The translations under genes and the position numbers were made by a program. Of a stretch of 64,000 nt of DNA, positions 19,646 through 27,986 are shown one piece after another. The notes under the pieces are model-generated. The model ran no database searches. It was given only the letters and a program-made list of their open reading frames with translations, and was not told where the DNA came from. This stretch comes from Ferrovibrio sp. (GTDB lineage: Bacteria; Pseudomonadota; Alphaproteobacteria; Ferrovibrionales; Ferrovibrionaceae). Every line of letters begins with the position of its first letter. Position 1 is the first letter of the stretch. The stretch is from contig NZ_JAOZVR010000119.1 in assembly GCF_025869515.1 (NCBI RefSeq), positions 54,177-118,176 of the forward strand, read 5' to 3'.

Positions 19646-20332
19646 ATGAACCATGAGCTTTCCTTCATGGCGCTGGTCCTGAATGCCGACCCGATCGTCC
19701 AGGGCGTGATGGCCATCCTCGTCCTTACCTCGGTCACCTGCTGGGCCATCACGGTCGAAAAACTGGTGCGGTTCGGCACGCTGCGGCGCGCAGCACGCAG
19801 TTTCGAGGCAGCAGTGAAGGCCGATGCCCTGCTGAGCAACCCGGCCAAGGCAGGTGAGGGCATCCAGGCGGCCATCCTGACCGCTGCGGCGCGCGAGAAG
19901 CGCGACGGCATCGATGCCGGCGAAAGCCGCTACGAGTTCCGTGTCCGCCTGGAAATGGTGATGCGTCAGGCGATGGCACAGCAACTGCGTCAGGTTGAGC
20001 CTGGTCTGCCGTTCCTCGCCACGGTCGGCTCAGCAGCGCCCTTCATCGGCCTGTTCGGCACTGTCTGGGGTATCATGAACAGCTTCACCGCGATTGCCGG
20101 TTCCAACGACACCAGCCTGGCCGTGGTTGCGCCTGGCATCGCCGAGGCGTTGTTCGCCACCGCACTCGGCCTGGTCGCCGCCATTCCGGCCGTCGTGCTC
20201 TACAACAAGTTCAGCACCGATCTCGGCCGCCTGGCACAGCGTTTCAACGTTGCGATCAACGAGGCCGCGCGCCAGTTCTCGCGCAGCGGCCCGCAACCAT
20301 TGGCGCGCCCACTGGCGGAAGCCGGCCAGTAA
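19646..20332 (+). CDS. exbB: Biopolymer transporter ExbB (MotA/TolQ/ExbB family)
   Basis: A 228-residue inner-membrane protein. The first segment ([21 protein letters not shown]) and the later pair [28 protein letters not shown] and [24 protein letters not shown] are the canonical ExbB/TolQ helices. It forms the proton-driven motor with ExbD that energises TonB. ATG 19646 is chosen, with GGAG at 19632-19635. TolQ is the main alternative, but the neighbouring TonB and iron genes favour ExbB. Confidence 0.92.
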   Translation: MNHELSFMALVLNADPIVQGVMAILVLTSVTCWAITVEKLVRFGTLRRAARSFEAAVKADALLSNPAKAGEGIQAAILTAAAREKRDGIDAGESRYEFRVRLEMVMRQAMAQQLRQVEPGLPFLATVGSAAPFIGLFGTVWGIMNSFTAIAGSNDTSLAVVAPGIAEALFATALGLVAAIPAVVLYNKFSTDLGRLAQRFNVAINEAARQFSRSGPQPLARPLAEAGQ

Positions 20333-20344
20333 AGGGCGTAGATC

Positions 20345-20803
20345 ATGGCCATCTCACCGATCGGTACCGGCGGCAACGATTACAGCAACGACGGTTTCGA
20401 CGGCTACAAGCCGATGTCGGACATCAACGTCACCCCGTTCGTCGACGTGATGCTGGTGCTGCTGATCATTTTCATGGTTGCGGCACCGCTGATGATGGTG
20501 GGCGTACCTTTGCAACTGCCAAAGACAACCGCCGCGAAGGTGACGCCGCCGAAAGAACCACTGGTGATCAGCATCGACAAGGACGGAAAACTGTTCATTC
20601 GCAAGGATCCGGTGGAAGAGGTGGAACTGGCCGCCCGCCTGAAGGATCTGCATGGCAGCGAGCCCGATACTGTCGTCTATGTGCGCGGCGACAAGGCGCT
20701 CGAATATGGCCGGATCATGGATCTGATGAGTCTGGTCGGGCTGGCCGGCTTCGGCAAAATCTCGCTGGTCGCGGAAGGCGCGACGGCGAAAGCCGCGCAG
20801 TAA
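20345..20803 (+). CDS. exbD: Biopolymer transporter ExbD
   Basis: A 152-residue single-span protein. The helix [20 protein letters not shown] contains the conserved Asp that carries protons, preceded by MSDINVTPF. The periplasmic part ends in the ExbD/TolR-type domain ([19 protein letters not shown]). It starts 12 bases after exbB and ends six bases before tonB. Confidence 0.94.
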   Translation: MAISPIGTGGNDYSNDGFDGYKPMSDINVTPFVDVMLVLLIIFMVAAPLMMVGVPLQLPKTTAAKVTPPKEPLVISIDKDGKLFIRKDPVEEVELAARLKDLHGSEPDTVVYVRGDKALEYGRIMDLMSLVGLAGFGKISLVAEGATAKAAQ

Positions 20804-20809
20804 CGGCGC

Positions 20810-21535
20810 ATGCGCGCGAAACTCTCATCCTGGATCGTATCGGTCGGCGTGCATATCGCCGCGATCGCCTTCCTGTTCTTCGGATTTCCGTATTTCCAGA
20901 AGCCGATCCAGGCCGAGGAGAAATTTCAGGGCATCGAGGTGCTGCTGCTGGCCGCCGAGCCACCGCAGCCGGTGGCGGTGCATACGCCGCCACCTCCGCC
21001 TCCGCCGCCACCGCCGGAACCTGATCCAATCGTTTCCAAATCCGCTGAGCCGGATATTGAGGTGGCGCCGCCGCCCAAACCCAAGCCGGTGGTACAGCGG
21101 CCACCGAAGCCACCGCCGCCCAGGCAAGAGCCAAAGCCGGTGGTCGAAACACCGCCGCAGCCAGGGCCGCCCGTGCCGCAGCAGCAGGTGGCCGTGGCGC
21201 CGCCAGCACCGGTGTCCTCGGCGCCGCGCGTGATCGCCAATCCGAATGCCGAGGCGAACTATTACGCCACGCTGCTGGCCTGGCTGGAAAAGAACAAGGA
21301 ATATCCGCGCCGGGCGCAGTTGCGCCGCATGGAGGGGGTTGCGCATCTGCGCTTCACCATCGATGAAACCGGCCGCGTTATCGCGCACCGGATCGAGCGC
21401 AGCTCCGGACATGAGACACTGGATGATGCCGTCGAACGCATGATCGCCAAGGCGTCGCCATTGCCGCCGATCCCGCCGAGCCTGGGTAAATCCAGTCTCG
21501 ATATCGTGGTGCCGGTACAGTTCTTTTTGAAGTGA
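20810..21535 (+). CDS. tonB: Energy transducer TonB
   Basis: A 241-residue protein: N-terminal anchor (IVSVGVHIAAIAFLFFG), a long Pro-rich spacer with Pro/Lys and Pro/Glu repeats at about residues 50-135, and a C-terminal TonB domain (YPRRAQLRRMEGVAHLRFTIDETGRV, DDAVERMIAKASPLPPIP). It transmits the ExbBD proton-motive energy to outer-membrane receptors. No receptor gene is adjacent, so partners must be encoded elsewhere. Confidence 0.93.
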   Translation: MRAKLSSWIVSVGVHIAAIAFLFFGFPYFQKPIQAEEKFQGIEVLLLAAEPPQPVAVHTPPPPPPPPPPEPDPIVSKSAEPDIEVAPPPKPKPVVQRPPKPPPPRQEPKPVVETPPQPGPPVPQQQVAVAPPAPVSSAPRVIANPNAEANYYATLLAWLEKNKEYPRRAQLRRMEGVAHLRFTIDETGRVIAHRIERSSGHETLDDAVERMIAKASPLPPIPPSLGKSSLDIVVPVQFFLK

Positions 21536-21560
21536 TCAGACAGAGAGTCGAGAAAGGCCA

Positions 21561-22853
21561 ATGATGCGATCGATGTCCAGCCGGATCGTGACCGGGATCG
21601 TCAGCCTCGGTCTGCTGTTTGTCATCAGCACGGCGACAGCTGCCGAAACTGACAAGGCCAAAGCCGCCACGCTGAAAACCTACGCCGATATCGCCCAGGC
21701 GGTGTATGAGGATTCCACAACGACGGCGCGCAGCCTGCAGAAGGCCGTGACGGCGCTGATCGCCAAGCCCTCGGATGCCACGCTCAAGGCGGCCCGCGAC
21801 GCCTGGATCGCCGCCCGTGTGCCGTATCAGCAGTCGGAGGTCTTCCGCTTCGGCAATCCGGTGGTTGATGAGTGGGAGGGGCGGGTGAATGCCTGGCCGC
21901 TGGATGAAGGCCTGATCGACTATGTCGACAGCGGCAGGTATGGCGAGGAGTCGGACGAGAACCCGCTCTATACCGCCAATGTGATTGCCAACAAGAAACT
22001 GAAATTCGGCGGCAAGACGCTGGATACCGGAAAGATCGACTGGCGCCTGCTGCGCAGGCTGCATGAAGTCGGCGGCGTCGAAGCCAATGTGGCAACCGGT
22101 TACCATGCCGTGGAGTTCCTGCTCTGGGGCCAGGACCTGAACGGCACCGGCCCGGGTGCCGGCAACCGGGCCTGGACCGATTTCGCCAGACAGGGCTGCA
22201 CGAACGGCAATTGCGACCGGCGCGGGCAGTATCTGATAGTCGCGACGCAGATGCTGGTGGAAGATCTCGCCTTCATGACGAAGCAGTGGGGGCCGGATGG
22301 CGCCGCGCGCAAGGTGCTGACCGCCAAGGGCGTCGACAACGGCATCAGCGCCATGCTGACCGGCATCGGCAGCCTGTCCTATGGCGAACTGGCCGGCGAG
22401 CGCATGAAACTCGGCCTGCTGCTGCATGATCCGGAAGAGGAGCATGACTGCTTCTCCGACAACACGCACAATTCGCACTACTACAATGTAGTCGGCATGC
22501 TCAATGTCTATGGCGGCGAGTATACCCGCGTGAACGGCAGCGTGGTGAAAGGCCCCGGCCTGACCCAGCTGGTCCGTGCCGCTGCACCGGAACTGGACGG
22601 CGAAATGCGCGGCAAGCTGAAGGCGACGCTGGATGCCATGACGGCCATCAAGCAGCGCGCCGAGAGCAAGGAAGCCTACGACCAGATGATCGGAGACGGC
22701 AACACCGAGGGCAATGCGGTGGTGCAGGCCGGCATCGACCGCCTGACCGATCAGACCAGAATGTTGGAGCGGGTAGTTGCCGCGCTGAAGCTGAAAGTGA
22801 CGTTCGAAGGGTCGGACAGCCTCGATGCGCCTGACAAGGTCGGCAAGAAATAA
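21561..22853 (+). CDS. Imelysin-family iron-regulated periplasmic protein (GxHxxE type)
   Basis: A 430-residue protein with an N-terminal signal peptide (GIVSLGLLFVISTATAA). The imelysin signature GYHAVEFLLWG (residues about 180-190) is intact, and NPVVDEWEGRVNAWPLDEGLIDY precedes it. Imelysins (ICMP/IrpA/EfeO-like M75 proteins) are implicated in iron uptake rather than proteolysis. It is the first of four genes after tonB and overlaps the di-heme oxidoreductase gene by 29 bases. Confidence 0.9.
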   Translation: MMRSMSSRIVTGIVSLGLLFVISTATAAETDKAKAATLKTYADIAQAVYEDSTTTARSLQKAVTALIAKPSDATLKAARDAWIAARVPYQQSEVFRFGNPVVDEWEGRVNAWPLDEGLIDYVDSGRYGEESDENPLYTANVIANKKLKFGGKTLDTGKIDWRLLRRLHEVGGVEANVATGYHAVEFLLWGQDLNGTGPGAGNRAWTDFARQGCTNGNCDRRGQYLIVATQMLVEDLAFMTKQWGPDGAARKVLTAKGVDNGISAMLTGIGSLSYGELAGERMKLGLLLHDPEEEHDCFSDNTHNSHYYNVVGMLNVYGGEYTRVNGSVVKGPGLTQLVRAAAPELDGEMRGKLKATLDAMTAIKQRAESKEAYDQMIGDGNTEGNAVVQAGIDRLTDQTRMLERVVAALKLKVTFEGSDSLDAPDKVGKK

Positions 22854-24264
22854 GCGTGCTGTCGCGCTTGCCGTTCTGCTGACGGCGGGCGCGGCACAGG
22901 CGGCGGATGAGGGGCCGCAGAACGGCCTGCTGGCCGGCGCGGCGACCGGTCGGCGTTTTGACGCCACGGCTTTTTCCCAGCCGTCCGCCAATATGAGCTT
23001 CGAGCGTCAGCTCGACTTCAAGGTTGGCGATGGCATCTTCCGCAAGCTCTGGGTACCATCGCCCAGTTCGACGAAATCATCGGACGGCCTCGGCCCGCTG
23101 TATAATGCGCGCAGCTGCCAGTCCTGCCATATCCGCGACGGGCGCGGCCAGCCGCCGGCGACTGGCGAAGCGGCAGTGTCGATGGTGCTGCGGCTGAGTA
23201 TTCCGCCGCGGAGCGACGACGATCGCCGCGCGCTGTCCAGCTTCATGCGCAGCGTCACGCCCGAACCCGTCTATGGCGGCCAGCTGCAGGGCTTCTCGGT
23301 CAATGGACTGCTGGCTGAAGGCCGCATGACCATAGACTACAGCGAGCATCCGGTAACCCTGGCCGACGGCGAGGTGATCCTGCTGCGCCGGCCGCGCTAT
23401 GGTGCGGTTGGGCTGAACTACGGCCCGCTGCATCCGCAGACCATGCTGTCGTCCCGCGTGGCGCCACCGATGATCGGGCTCGGCCTGCTTGAGCTGATTC
23501 CGGAAGCGGCGATCCTGCAGCACGCCGACCCGGAAGACAGCAACGGCGACGGCATCGCCGGCAAACCGAACCGGGTGTGGAGCCATGCCGAAGGCCGGGC
23601 CATGCTGGGCCGTTTCGGCTGGAAGGGCGGCATGCCCACGGTGGCAGACCAGGTGGTCGATGCCTTTGCCACCGATCTCGGCCTGTCGACGCATCTGGTT
23701 CGTGCCTCGCATGGCGATTGTACGACGGCACAGAAGGATTGCCTTGCCCTGCCGACCGGCGAGGATATGCGCGAGAGGGTCGAAGTGTCGCGCAAGATGC
23801 TCGACCTGGTGATTTTCTACGCCCGCAACCTCGCCGTTCCCGCGCAGCGCCATCCGCGCGATCCCGCCGTGCTGCGTGGCCAGGCGCTGTTTGCCGCCGT
23901 CGGTTGCAGCGGCTGCCATGTCCCCGGCTTTGTCACCGGCAGCGACCCGGGCCGACCGGAGCAGTCGGCCCAGACGATTTTCCCCTATACCGATCTATTG
24001 CTACATGACATGGGCGAGGGGCTGGCGGACGAACGGCCGGAGGGGCAGGCCAATGGCCGGCAGTGGCGCACGCCGCCGCTCTGGGGGATTGGCATGACCT
24101 GGACCGTCAGCGGCCATGATGCCCTGCTGCATGACGGCCGTGCCCGCGGCGCACTGGAAGCCATCCTGTGGCACGGCGGCGAGGCCGAGGCGGCGCGAGC
24201 GCGGGTGCAGCGCATAAGTCGCTCGGAACGTGCCGACCTGCTTGCCTTTATCCAGTCGCTTTAA
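22825..24264 (+). CDS. Di-heme oxidoreductase (DUF1111/thiol oxidoreductase-like), periplasmic
   Basis: A 479-residue protein with a signal peptide and two c-type heme motifs: CQSCH (Cys 98, Cys 101, His 102) and CSGCH (from Cys 361). The family is the putative thiol/di-heme oxidoreductase group that recurrently lies between imelysin genes. A role in periplasmic iron redox chemistry during uptake is inference from that context. The ATG at 22825 overlaps the preceding gene by 29 bases and the second imelysin starts 14 bases after its stop. Confidence 0.9.
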   Translation: MRLTRSARNKRAVALAVLLTAGAAQAADEGPQNGLLAGAATGRRFDATAFSQPSANMSFERQLDFKVGDGIFRKLWVPSPSSTKSSDGLGPLYNARSCQSCHIRDGRGQPPATGEAAVSMVLRLSIPPRSDDDRRALSSFMRSVTPEPVYGGQLQGFSVNGLLAEGRMTIDYSEHPVTLADGEVILLRRPRYGAVGLNYGPLHPQTMLSSRVAPPMIGLGLLELIPEAAILQHADPEDSNGDGIAGKPNRVWSHAEGRAMLGRFGWKGGMPTVADQVVDAFATDLGLSTHLVRASHGDCTTAQKDCLALPTGEDMRERVEVSRKMLDLVIFYARNLAVPAQRHPRDPAVLRGQALFAAVGCSGCHVPGFVTGSDPGRPEQSAQTIFPYTDLLLHDMGEGLADERPEGQANGRQWRTPPLWGIGMTWTVSGHDALLHDGRARGALEAILWHGGEAEAARARVQRISRSERADLLAFIQSL

Positions 24265-24278
24265 TTCCGGAGTCCGTC

Positions 24279-25361
24279 ATGCGTTTCATTGCATCCGCAG
24301 CCCTCGCTGCCCTGCTGGCCTTTGCGGCCGCGCCCGTCCGGGCCGTCGAGGCCGATACCTACGCCGCGCTGAACAAAGCTGCCGTCGAAACCCATATCCT
24401 GCCGCGTTACGACGCCCTGGTGACGGCGACGGCTGCGCTCGATGGTGCGGCAAAAACCTATTGCGCAGCGCCGGCCGCCAAGCCTATTGCCGATCTGCAG
24501 GGTGCCTTCGGCCAGACAATGGATGCCTGGCAGGATATCCAGCATGTGCGTTTCGGACCGGTCGACTGGTTCTTCCGCAGCCAACGCTTTGCCTTCTGGC
24601 CCGATCCGCGCAACACCATCGGCAAGCAGATGGCGGAACTGCTGGCCCGGCATCAGGCGGGATCGGTCGATGTCGAACTGCTCGCCAGAGGCAGCGTCGC
24701 GACACAGGGCCTGCCAGCACTGGAGCGCCTGATTTTCGGTGATGATGCCGGCAAACTGAAAACGGGTCCCGAAGCCGCGTATCGCTGCCGTTATGTCGAG
24801 GCGATTGCCGCCAATCTGGCGCAGATGGCGAAAGAGACACGCGCCGGCTGGCGCGATGGTGGCGACAAGGCTTTTGCGGCGGTGATGCTCGATACCAGCA
24901 AGCCGGATGCGCCATATCGCGAGGCGCAGGAAGCTACTCTGGAGCTGTTCAAGGCACTGTATCTTGCCGTGGAGCTGGCGTCCGATCACAAGCTGGCGCG
25001 ACCGCTGGGCGCTGCAATCAAGGATGCGCGGCCGCGACTGGCTGAATCCTGGCGCAGCCAGCGCTCGCTGCGCAACATCCGGCGCAATATCGCAGCGGCA
25101 CGCGATCTTTATCTGACCGGATTTGCAGCCGGCATTTCCGACCAGGCCCTGGACGCCACCATCCGCGATGGTTTTGCCAAGTCGCTTGCTGCGGCGGATA
25201 CGCTGAAGCAGCCCCTGGAAGTTGCCGTCGCAGACAGGGCGGGCAGGCCGCAGGCCGAGAAACTAGCGGCCGAGCTTGTGGCACTGAAGAAACTGCTCGG
25301 CGACCGGCTGCCGGCGGCACTGGATATTCCAGTTGGCTTCAATGCGCTGGATGGCGACTGA
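24279..25361 (+). CDS. Second imelysin-family protein (variant active motif)
   Basis: A 360-residue protein with signal peptide (ASAALAALLAFAAAPVRA). It shares the imelysin fold (QDIQHVRFGPVDWFFRSQRFAFWPDP) but carries GLPALERLIFG where the first imelysin has GYHAVEFLLWG, so the GxHxxE His is missing. This matches the second imelysin clade usually encoded after a di-heme oxidoreductase. ATG 24279 is preceded by CCGGAG; the longer frame lies in the previous gene. Confidence 0.88.
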   Translation: MRFIASAALAALLAFAAAPVRAVEADTYAALNKAAVETHILPRYDALVTATAALDGAAKTYCAAPAAKPIADLQGAFGQTMDAWQDIQHVRFGPVDWFFRSQRFAFWPDPRNTIGKQMAELLARHQAGSVDVELLARGSVATQGLPALERLIFGDDAGKLKTGPEAAYRCRYVEAIAANLAQMAKETRAGWRDGGDKAFAAVMLDTSKPDAPYREAQEATLELFKALYLAVELASDHKLARPLGAAIKDARPRLAESWRSQRSLRNIRRNIAAARDLYLTGFAAGISDQALDATIRDGFAKSLAAADTLKQPLEVAVADRAGRPQAEKLAAELVALKKLLGDRLPAALDIPVGFNALDGD

Positions 25362-25362
25362 G

Positions 25363-26460
25363 ATGATCACGCGACGCACTGCATTCACGCTTCTCGGCGC
25401 CACGGCACTGCTGCCGCTGACCGCGCATGCGAAAATCACCGACCGGCTGTATCTGAATGCCTATGGCGACAAAGGCGGTTTCGGTCTGGCCGGTTTCGAT
25501 GCCGATGGCGCGATCCGCTACCGGTTGCCACTGCCGGGCCGCGGCCACAGTTTCGCGCGCCGTGCCGATGGCCGACTGGCCGTGGCGTTTTCGCGGCGGC
25601 CGGGCGATTACGCACTGGTCTTCGATCCGATGGCCGGCGCGGCCACGCATCTGATCCTGGCGGCCGAGGATCGCAATTTCTGCGGCCACGGCGCCTTCAC
25701 GCCGGATGGAAAACTGATGTTCGCCACGGAAGCCATCGGCTCCACCGGCGACGGCGTTCTGGGCGTGTATGATGCCGCCGACGGCTGGAAACGGGTCGGC
25801 GAATATTCCACGCACGGCCTGGATCCGCATGAGGTGCGCCTGATGCCGGATGGCCGCACGCTGGCGGTCGCCAATGGCGGTATCCTGATGCGGGCGGACA
25901 TGCCGCGGCTGAAGCTCAACATTCCGAACATGGACCCGTCGCTGGTCTACCTGGATGCCCGGGACGGCAGCGTGATCCGGCAGGTCCGGCCGGCGCATGA
26001 CCTGCGCCAGCTCAGCATCCGCCATATCGCTATCGACCGGCGCGGCCGGGTTGCCGTGGCCATGCAGTATGAAGGGCCTGAACAGGACGAGGTGCCGCTG
26101 GTGGCTCTGCATGACGCGCCGGCGGGTGCCGGCCAGTTCCGGTATCTGCCGATGCCGGAGGCGCAGCGGACGGCCATGCGGCAGTATTGCGGCTCAGCCG
26201 CCATGGACGCCGGCGGACGCTTTCTGGCGGTCAGCAGTCCGCGCGGCAACCGGGTGCTGGTCTGGGACCTGGAGCGACTGGCACTGACGCAGGTGGGCGA
26301 GGCCCGTGATGTCTGCGGCATTGCCGCCCAGACGGAAGCCGGTTTCGTTGTGTCGAATGGTCTGGGAGGTTTATTCAGGCTGCAGAACAATGGCGGGATG
26401 GAGACTCTGGCCAATGCCAGCCGATTGCAGTGGGACAATCACATGATGGCCATTACTTGA
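25363..26460 (+). CDS. DUF1513 protein, probably Tat-exported
   Basis: About 365 residues. The N-terminus MITRRTAFTLLGATALLPLTAHA looks like a twin-arginine signal. The mature part is a beta-propeller-like series (GRGHSFARRADGRLAVAFSRRPG, FCGHGAFTPDGKLMFATE, GLDPHEVRLMPDGRTLAVANGG). DUF1513 proteins are regular companions of imelysin/di-heme clusters; biochemical role unknown. ATG 25363 starts one base after the preceding TGA; ATG 25351 is an alternative. It is the last gene of the iron cluster. Confidence 0.87.
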   Translation: MITRRTAFTLLGATALLPLTAHAKITDRLYLNAYGDKGGFGLAGFDADGAIRYRLPLPGRGHSFARRADGRLAVAFSRRPGDYALVFDPMAGAATHLILAAEDRNFCGHGAFTPDGKLMFATEAIGSTGDGVLGVYDAADGWKRVGEYSTHGLDPHEVRLMPDGRTLAVANGGILMRADMPRLKLNIPNMDPSLVYLDARDGSVIRQVRPAHDLRQLSIRHIAIDRRGRVAVAMQYEGPEQDEVPLVALHDAPAGAGQFRYLPMPEAQRTAMRQYCGSAAMDAGGRFLAVSSPRGNRVLVWDLERLALTQVGEARDVCGIAAQTEAGFVVSNGLGGLFRLQNNGGMETLANASRLQWDNHMMAIT

Positions 26461-26487
26461 AGCCTAAATGCTGAATTTCCCGGAAAA

Positions 26488-26535
26488 CCGATAATATATA
26501 TTTTCCATAATATACATTATCCGATAATAAGATTA
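26488..26535. repeat. AT-rich tract flanked by a 9-base direct repeat
   Basis: CCGATAATA occurs at 26488-26496 and again at 26521-26529, 33 bases apart, framing a run made almost wholly of A and T. It sits in the 245-base gap before the FixK-type gene. It may be an upstream promoter element or regulator site; nothing more specific is visible. Confidence 0.45.
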
Positions 26536-26612
26536 CAGTCACGCTGTTGGACCGGCGCATCCCTGCAGATTCAATCCGGCCTCCTGGCGCGAAATACGGA
26601 CGGATCGGCTCA

Positions 26613-26630
26613 CTAGGTAAATCCCCTTAG
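26613..26630 (+). promoter_or_regulatory. Candidate FixJ box upstream of the FixK-type gene
   Basis: CTAGGTAAATCCCCTTAG lies 76 bases before the start codon of the FixK-type regulator. It matches 15 of 18 positions with a second copy at 27969-27986 upstream of the receiver gene. The sequence resembles, from memory, FixJ sites of fixK promoters (GTAA-TCCCTTA core). FixJ itself is encoded 1.4 kb away. Confidence 0.55.
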
Positions 26631-26705
26631 GTATAAGACCCAAATATTCGAGCCGCCGCTTTGCCAGTACACCTCTGCCAACGCATTCACGGGTGGAGAA
26701 TCAAA

Positions 26706-27428
26706 ATGGCGACCGCACAAGCAGCTCTGCAGACCGAAGGCTTCCAGCGCGCCCTGCCTGCCAATCTCACGACCCGCCGCTATCCCGCAGCCCGCAGCAC
26801 CGATGCTGTCGTTGCCCTGCCCGGGATCGCCGGCCCGCTGCAGCAGCTTGGTCAGACCATGCATTACATGCGCAGCGAGGTCGTCGAGGACGCCGGCGAT
26901 CCGGCCGACTATGTCTACAAGGTGGTTAGCGGCACCCTGCGCGCCGTGCGCCTGCTGGCTGACGGTCGTCGCCATATCGCCAAATTTCTCACCGCCGGCG
27001 ATTACTTCGGGATTGCCGAAGGTGACGACTATACCAGCGGCCTGGAAGCCATCACCGACTGCACCCTGATGCGGTATCCGCGTAACAAATTCCAGACCAC
27101 CCTTGAATCCGATGCCGCAGCCGGCCGCCAGCTTTTTGGCCAGATTTGTCGTCAGCTGGAGGCCAGCAACCATTTGCTGCTGCTGCTGGGTCGCAAGACG
27201 GCGGCCGAACGCCTGGCCAGTTTCCTGCTGTCCTTCTGCCAACACGGCAATTCGGAAATCTGCCTGCCGATGTGCCGCAGCGATATTGCCGATCACCTCG
27301 GCCTGACCATCGAAACCGTCAGCCGGGTCATCACCAAATTCAAGCAGCAGCGCTGGATCAGCATGCAGGATGCCAGCCATATCCGCATCACCGCTCCGGA
27401 CAAGCTTGAGGCACTCGCGGCGAACTGA
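26706..27428 (+). CDS. Crp/Fnr-family regulator, FixK type
   Basis: A 240-residue transcription factor with an N-terminal cyclic-nucleotide-binding-like beta-roll (YVYKVVSGTLRAVRLLADGRRHIAKFLTAGDYFG) and C-terminal HTH (MCRSDIADHLGLTIETVSRVITKF). The recognition helix has the E--SR pattern that reads TTGAT half-sites (FNR/FixK). No N-terminal Cys cluster for an iron-sulfur centre is present, so it is FixK-like rather than FNR-like. ATG 26706 is preceded by GGAG. The FixJ-like box upstream suggests FixLJ control. Confidence 0.9.
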   Translation: MATAQAALQTEGFQRALPANLTTRRYPAARSTDAVVALPGIAGPLQQLGQTMHYMRSEVVEDAGDPADYVYKVVSGTLRAVRLLADGRRHIAKFLTAGDYFGIAEGDDYTSGLEAITDCTLMRYPRNKFQTTLESDAAAGRQLFGQICRQLEASNHLLLLLGRKTAAERLASFLLSFCQHGNSEICLPMCRSDIADHLGLTIETVSRVITKFKQQRWISMQDASHIRITAPDKLEALAAN

Positions 27429-27480
27429 AGCCAGCGAGCGCAATCACCCTCTTCCTCCCCCTGTCGCAAGACAGACCTTG

Positions 27481-27518
27481 AGGCCGGCAGCCCCCCCCCC
27501 GCTGCCGGCCTATTTTTT
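27481..27518 (+). terminator. Intrinsic terminator with a poly-C loop
   Basis: An 11-base perfect stem (27481-27491 with 27501-27511) encloses a loop made only of C (nine C; ten in a row with the stem base). TATTTTTT follows. It ends the FixK-type gene and lies between convergent genes. Confidence 0.85.
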
Positions 27519-27558
27519 ACTGGGACAGAAATGGCGTAATCAGATCGGGATGCAGGTG

Positions 27559-27933
27559 TCAGGAACGGCGCAGGGCCTGCTCGATGGCACCGAACAGCTG
27601 GGTGTGCGAGAGCGGCTTGTCGATCAGCGCGAGGGCGCCGAAGGCACTGGCCTGTGCTTCGATCTGGCTGTCGCGGCGGCCGGTGATCAGGATCACCGGT
27701 ATGGTGACGCCACGTTCGCGGAGTCGCCGCAGAACCTCGGTTCCCGGCAGACCCGGCATATGCACGTCCAGAATGACACAACCGTCAGCCAGGTCGAGTT
27801 CGCTCAGAAAATGATCGCCGGATTCGAAATCGCTCACCTGATAGTTGCTGACTTCCAGCAGGGCGCGCAGCGAATCGCGAACGACATCGTCGTCATCGAC
27901 AACATAGATCATGGGGGCGCCTGCAGTGCTCAT
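27559..27933 (-). CDS. Single-domain response regulator
   Basis: A 124-residue stand-alone receiver domain: acidic pocket VVDDDD at residues 11-16, phospho-acceptor Asp 56 in VILDVHMPG, Thr in LITG and Lys in LIDKPLS. No output domain. It follows fixJ in the same direction, with a FixJ-like box overlapping the end of fixJ, so it is probably an induced member of the FixLJ circuit, for instance a phosphate sink or modulator (inference). Confidence 0.9.
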   Translation of the reverse strand: MSTAGAPMIYVVDDDDVVRDSLRALLEVSNYQVSDFESGDHFLSELDLADGCVILDVHMPGLPGTEVLRRLRERGVTIPVILITGRRDSQIEAQASAFGALALIDKPLSHTQLFGAIEQALRRS

Positions 27934-27968
27934 CGTGAAGTAATGCGATACTGCAGCACATGTTGCAA

Positions 27969-27986
27969 TTAAGGGGATTCACCTAA
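27969..27986 (-). promoter_or_regulatory. Second candidate FixJ box, overlapping the 3' end of fixJ
   Basis: Read on the minus strand: TTAGGTGAATCCCCTTAA, 15 of 18 identical to the box at 26613-26630 and pointing toward the receiver gene that starts 36 bases downstream. It coincides with the last codons of fixJ (LGESP-stop), so it may be partly constrained by coding; the match is nevertheless striking. Confidence 0.5.
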
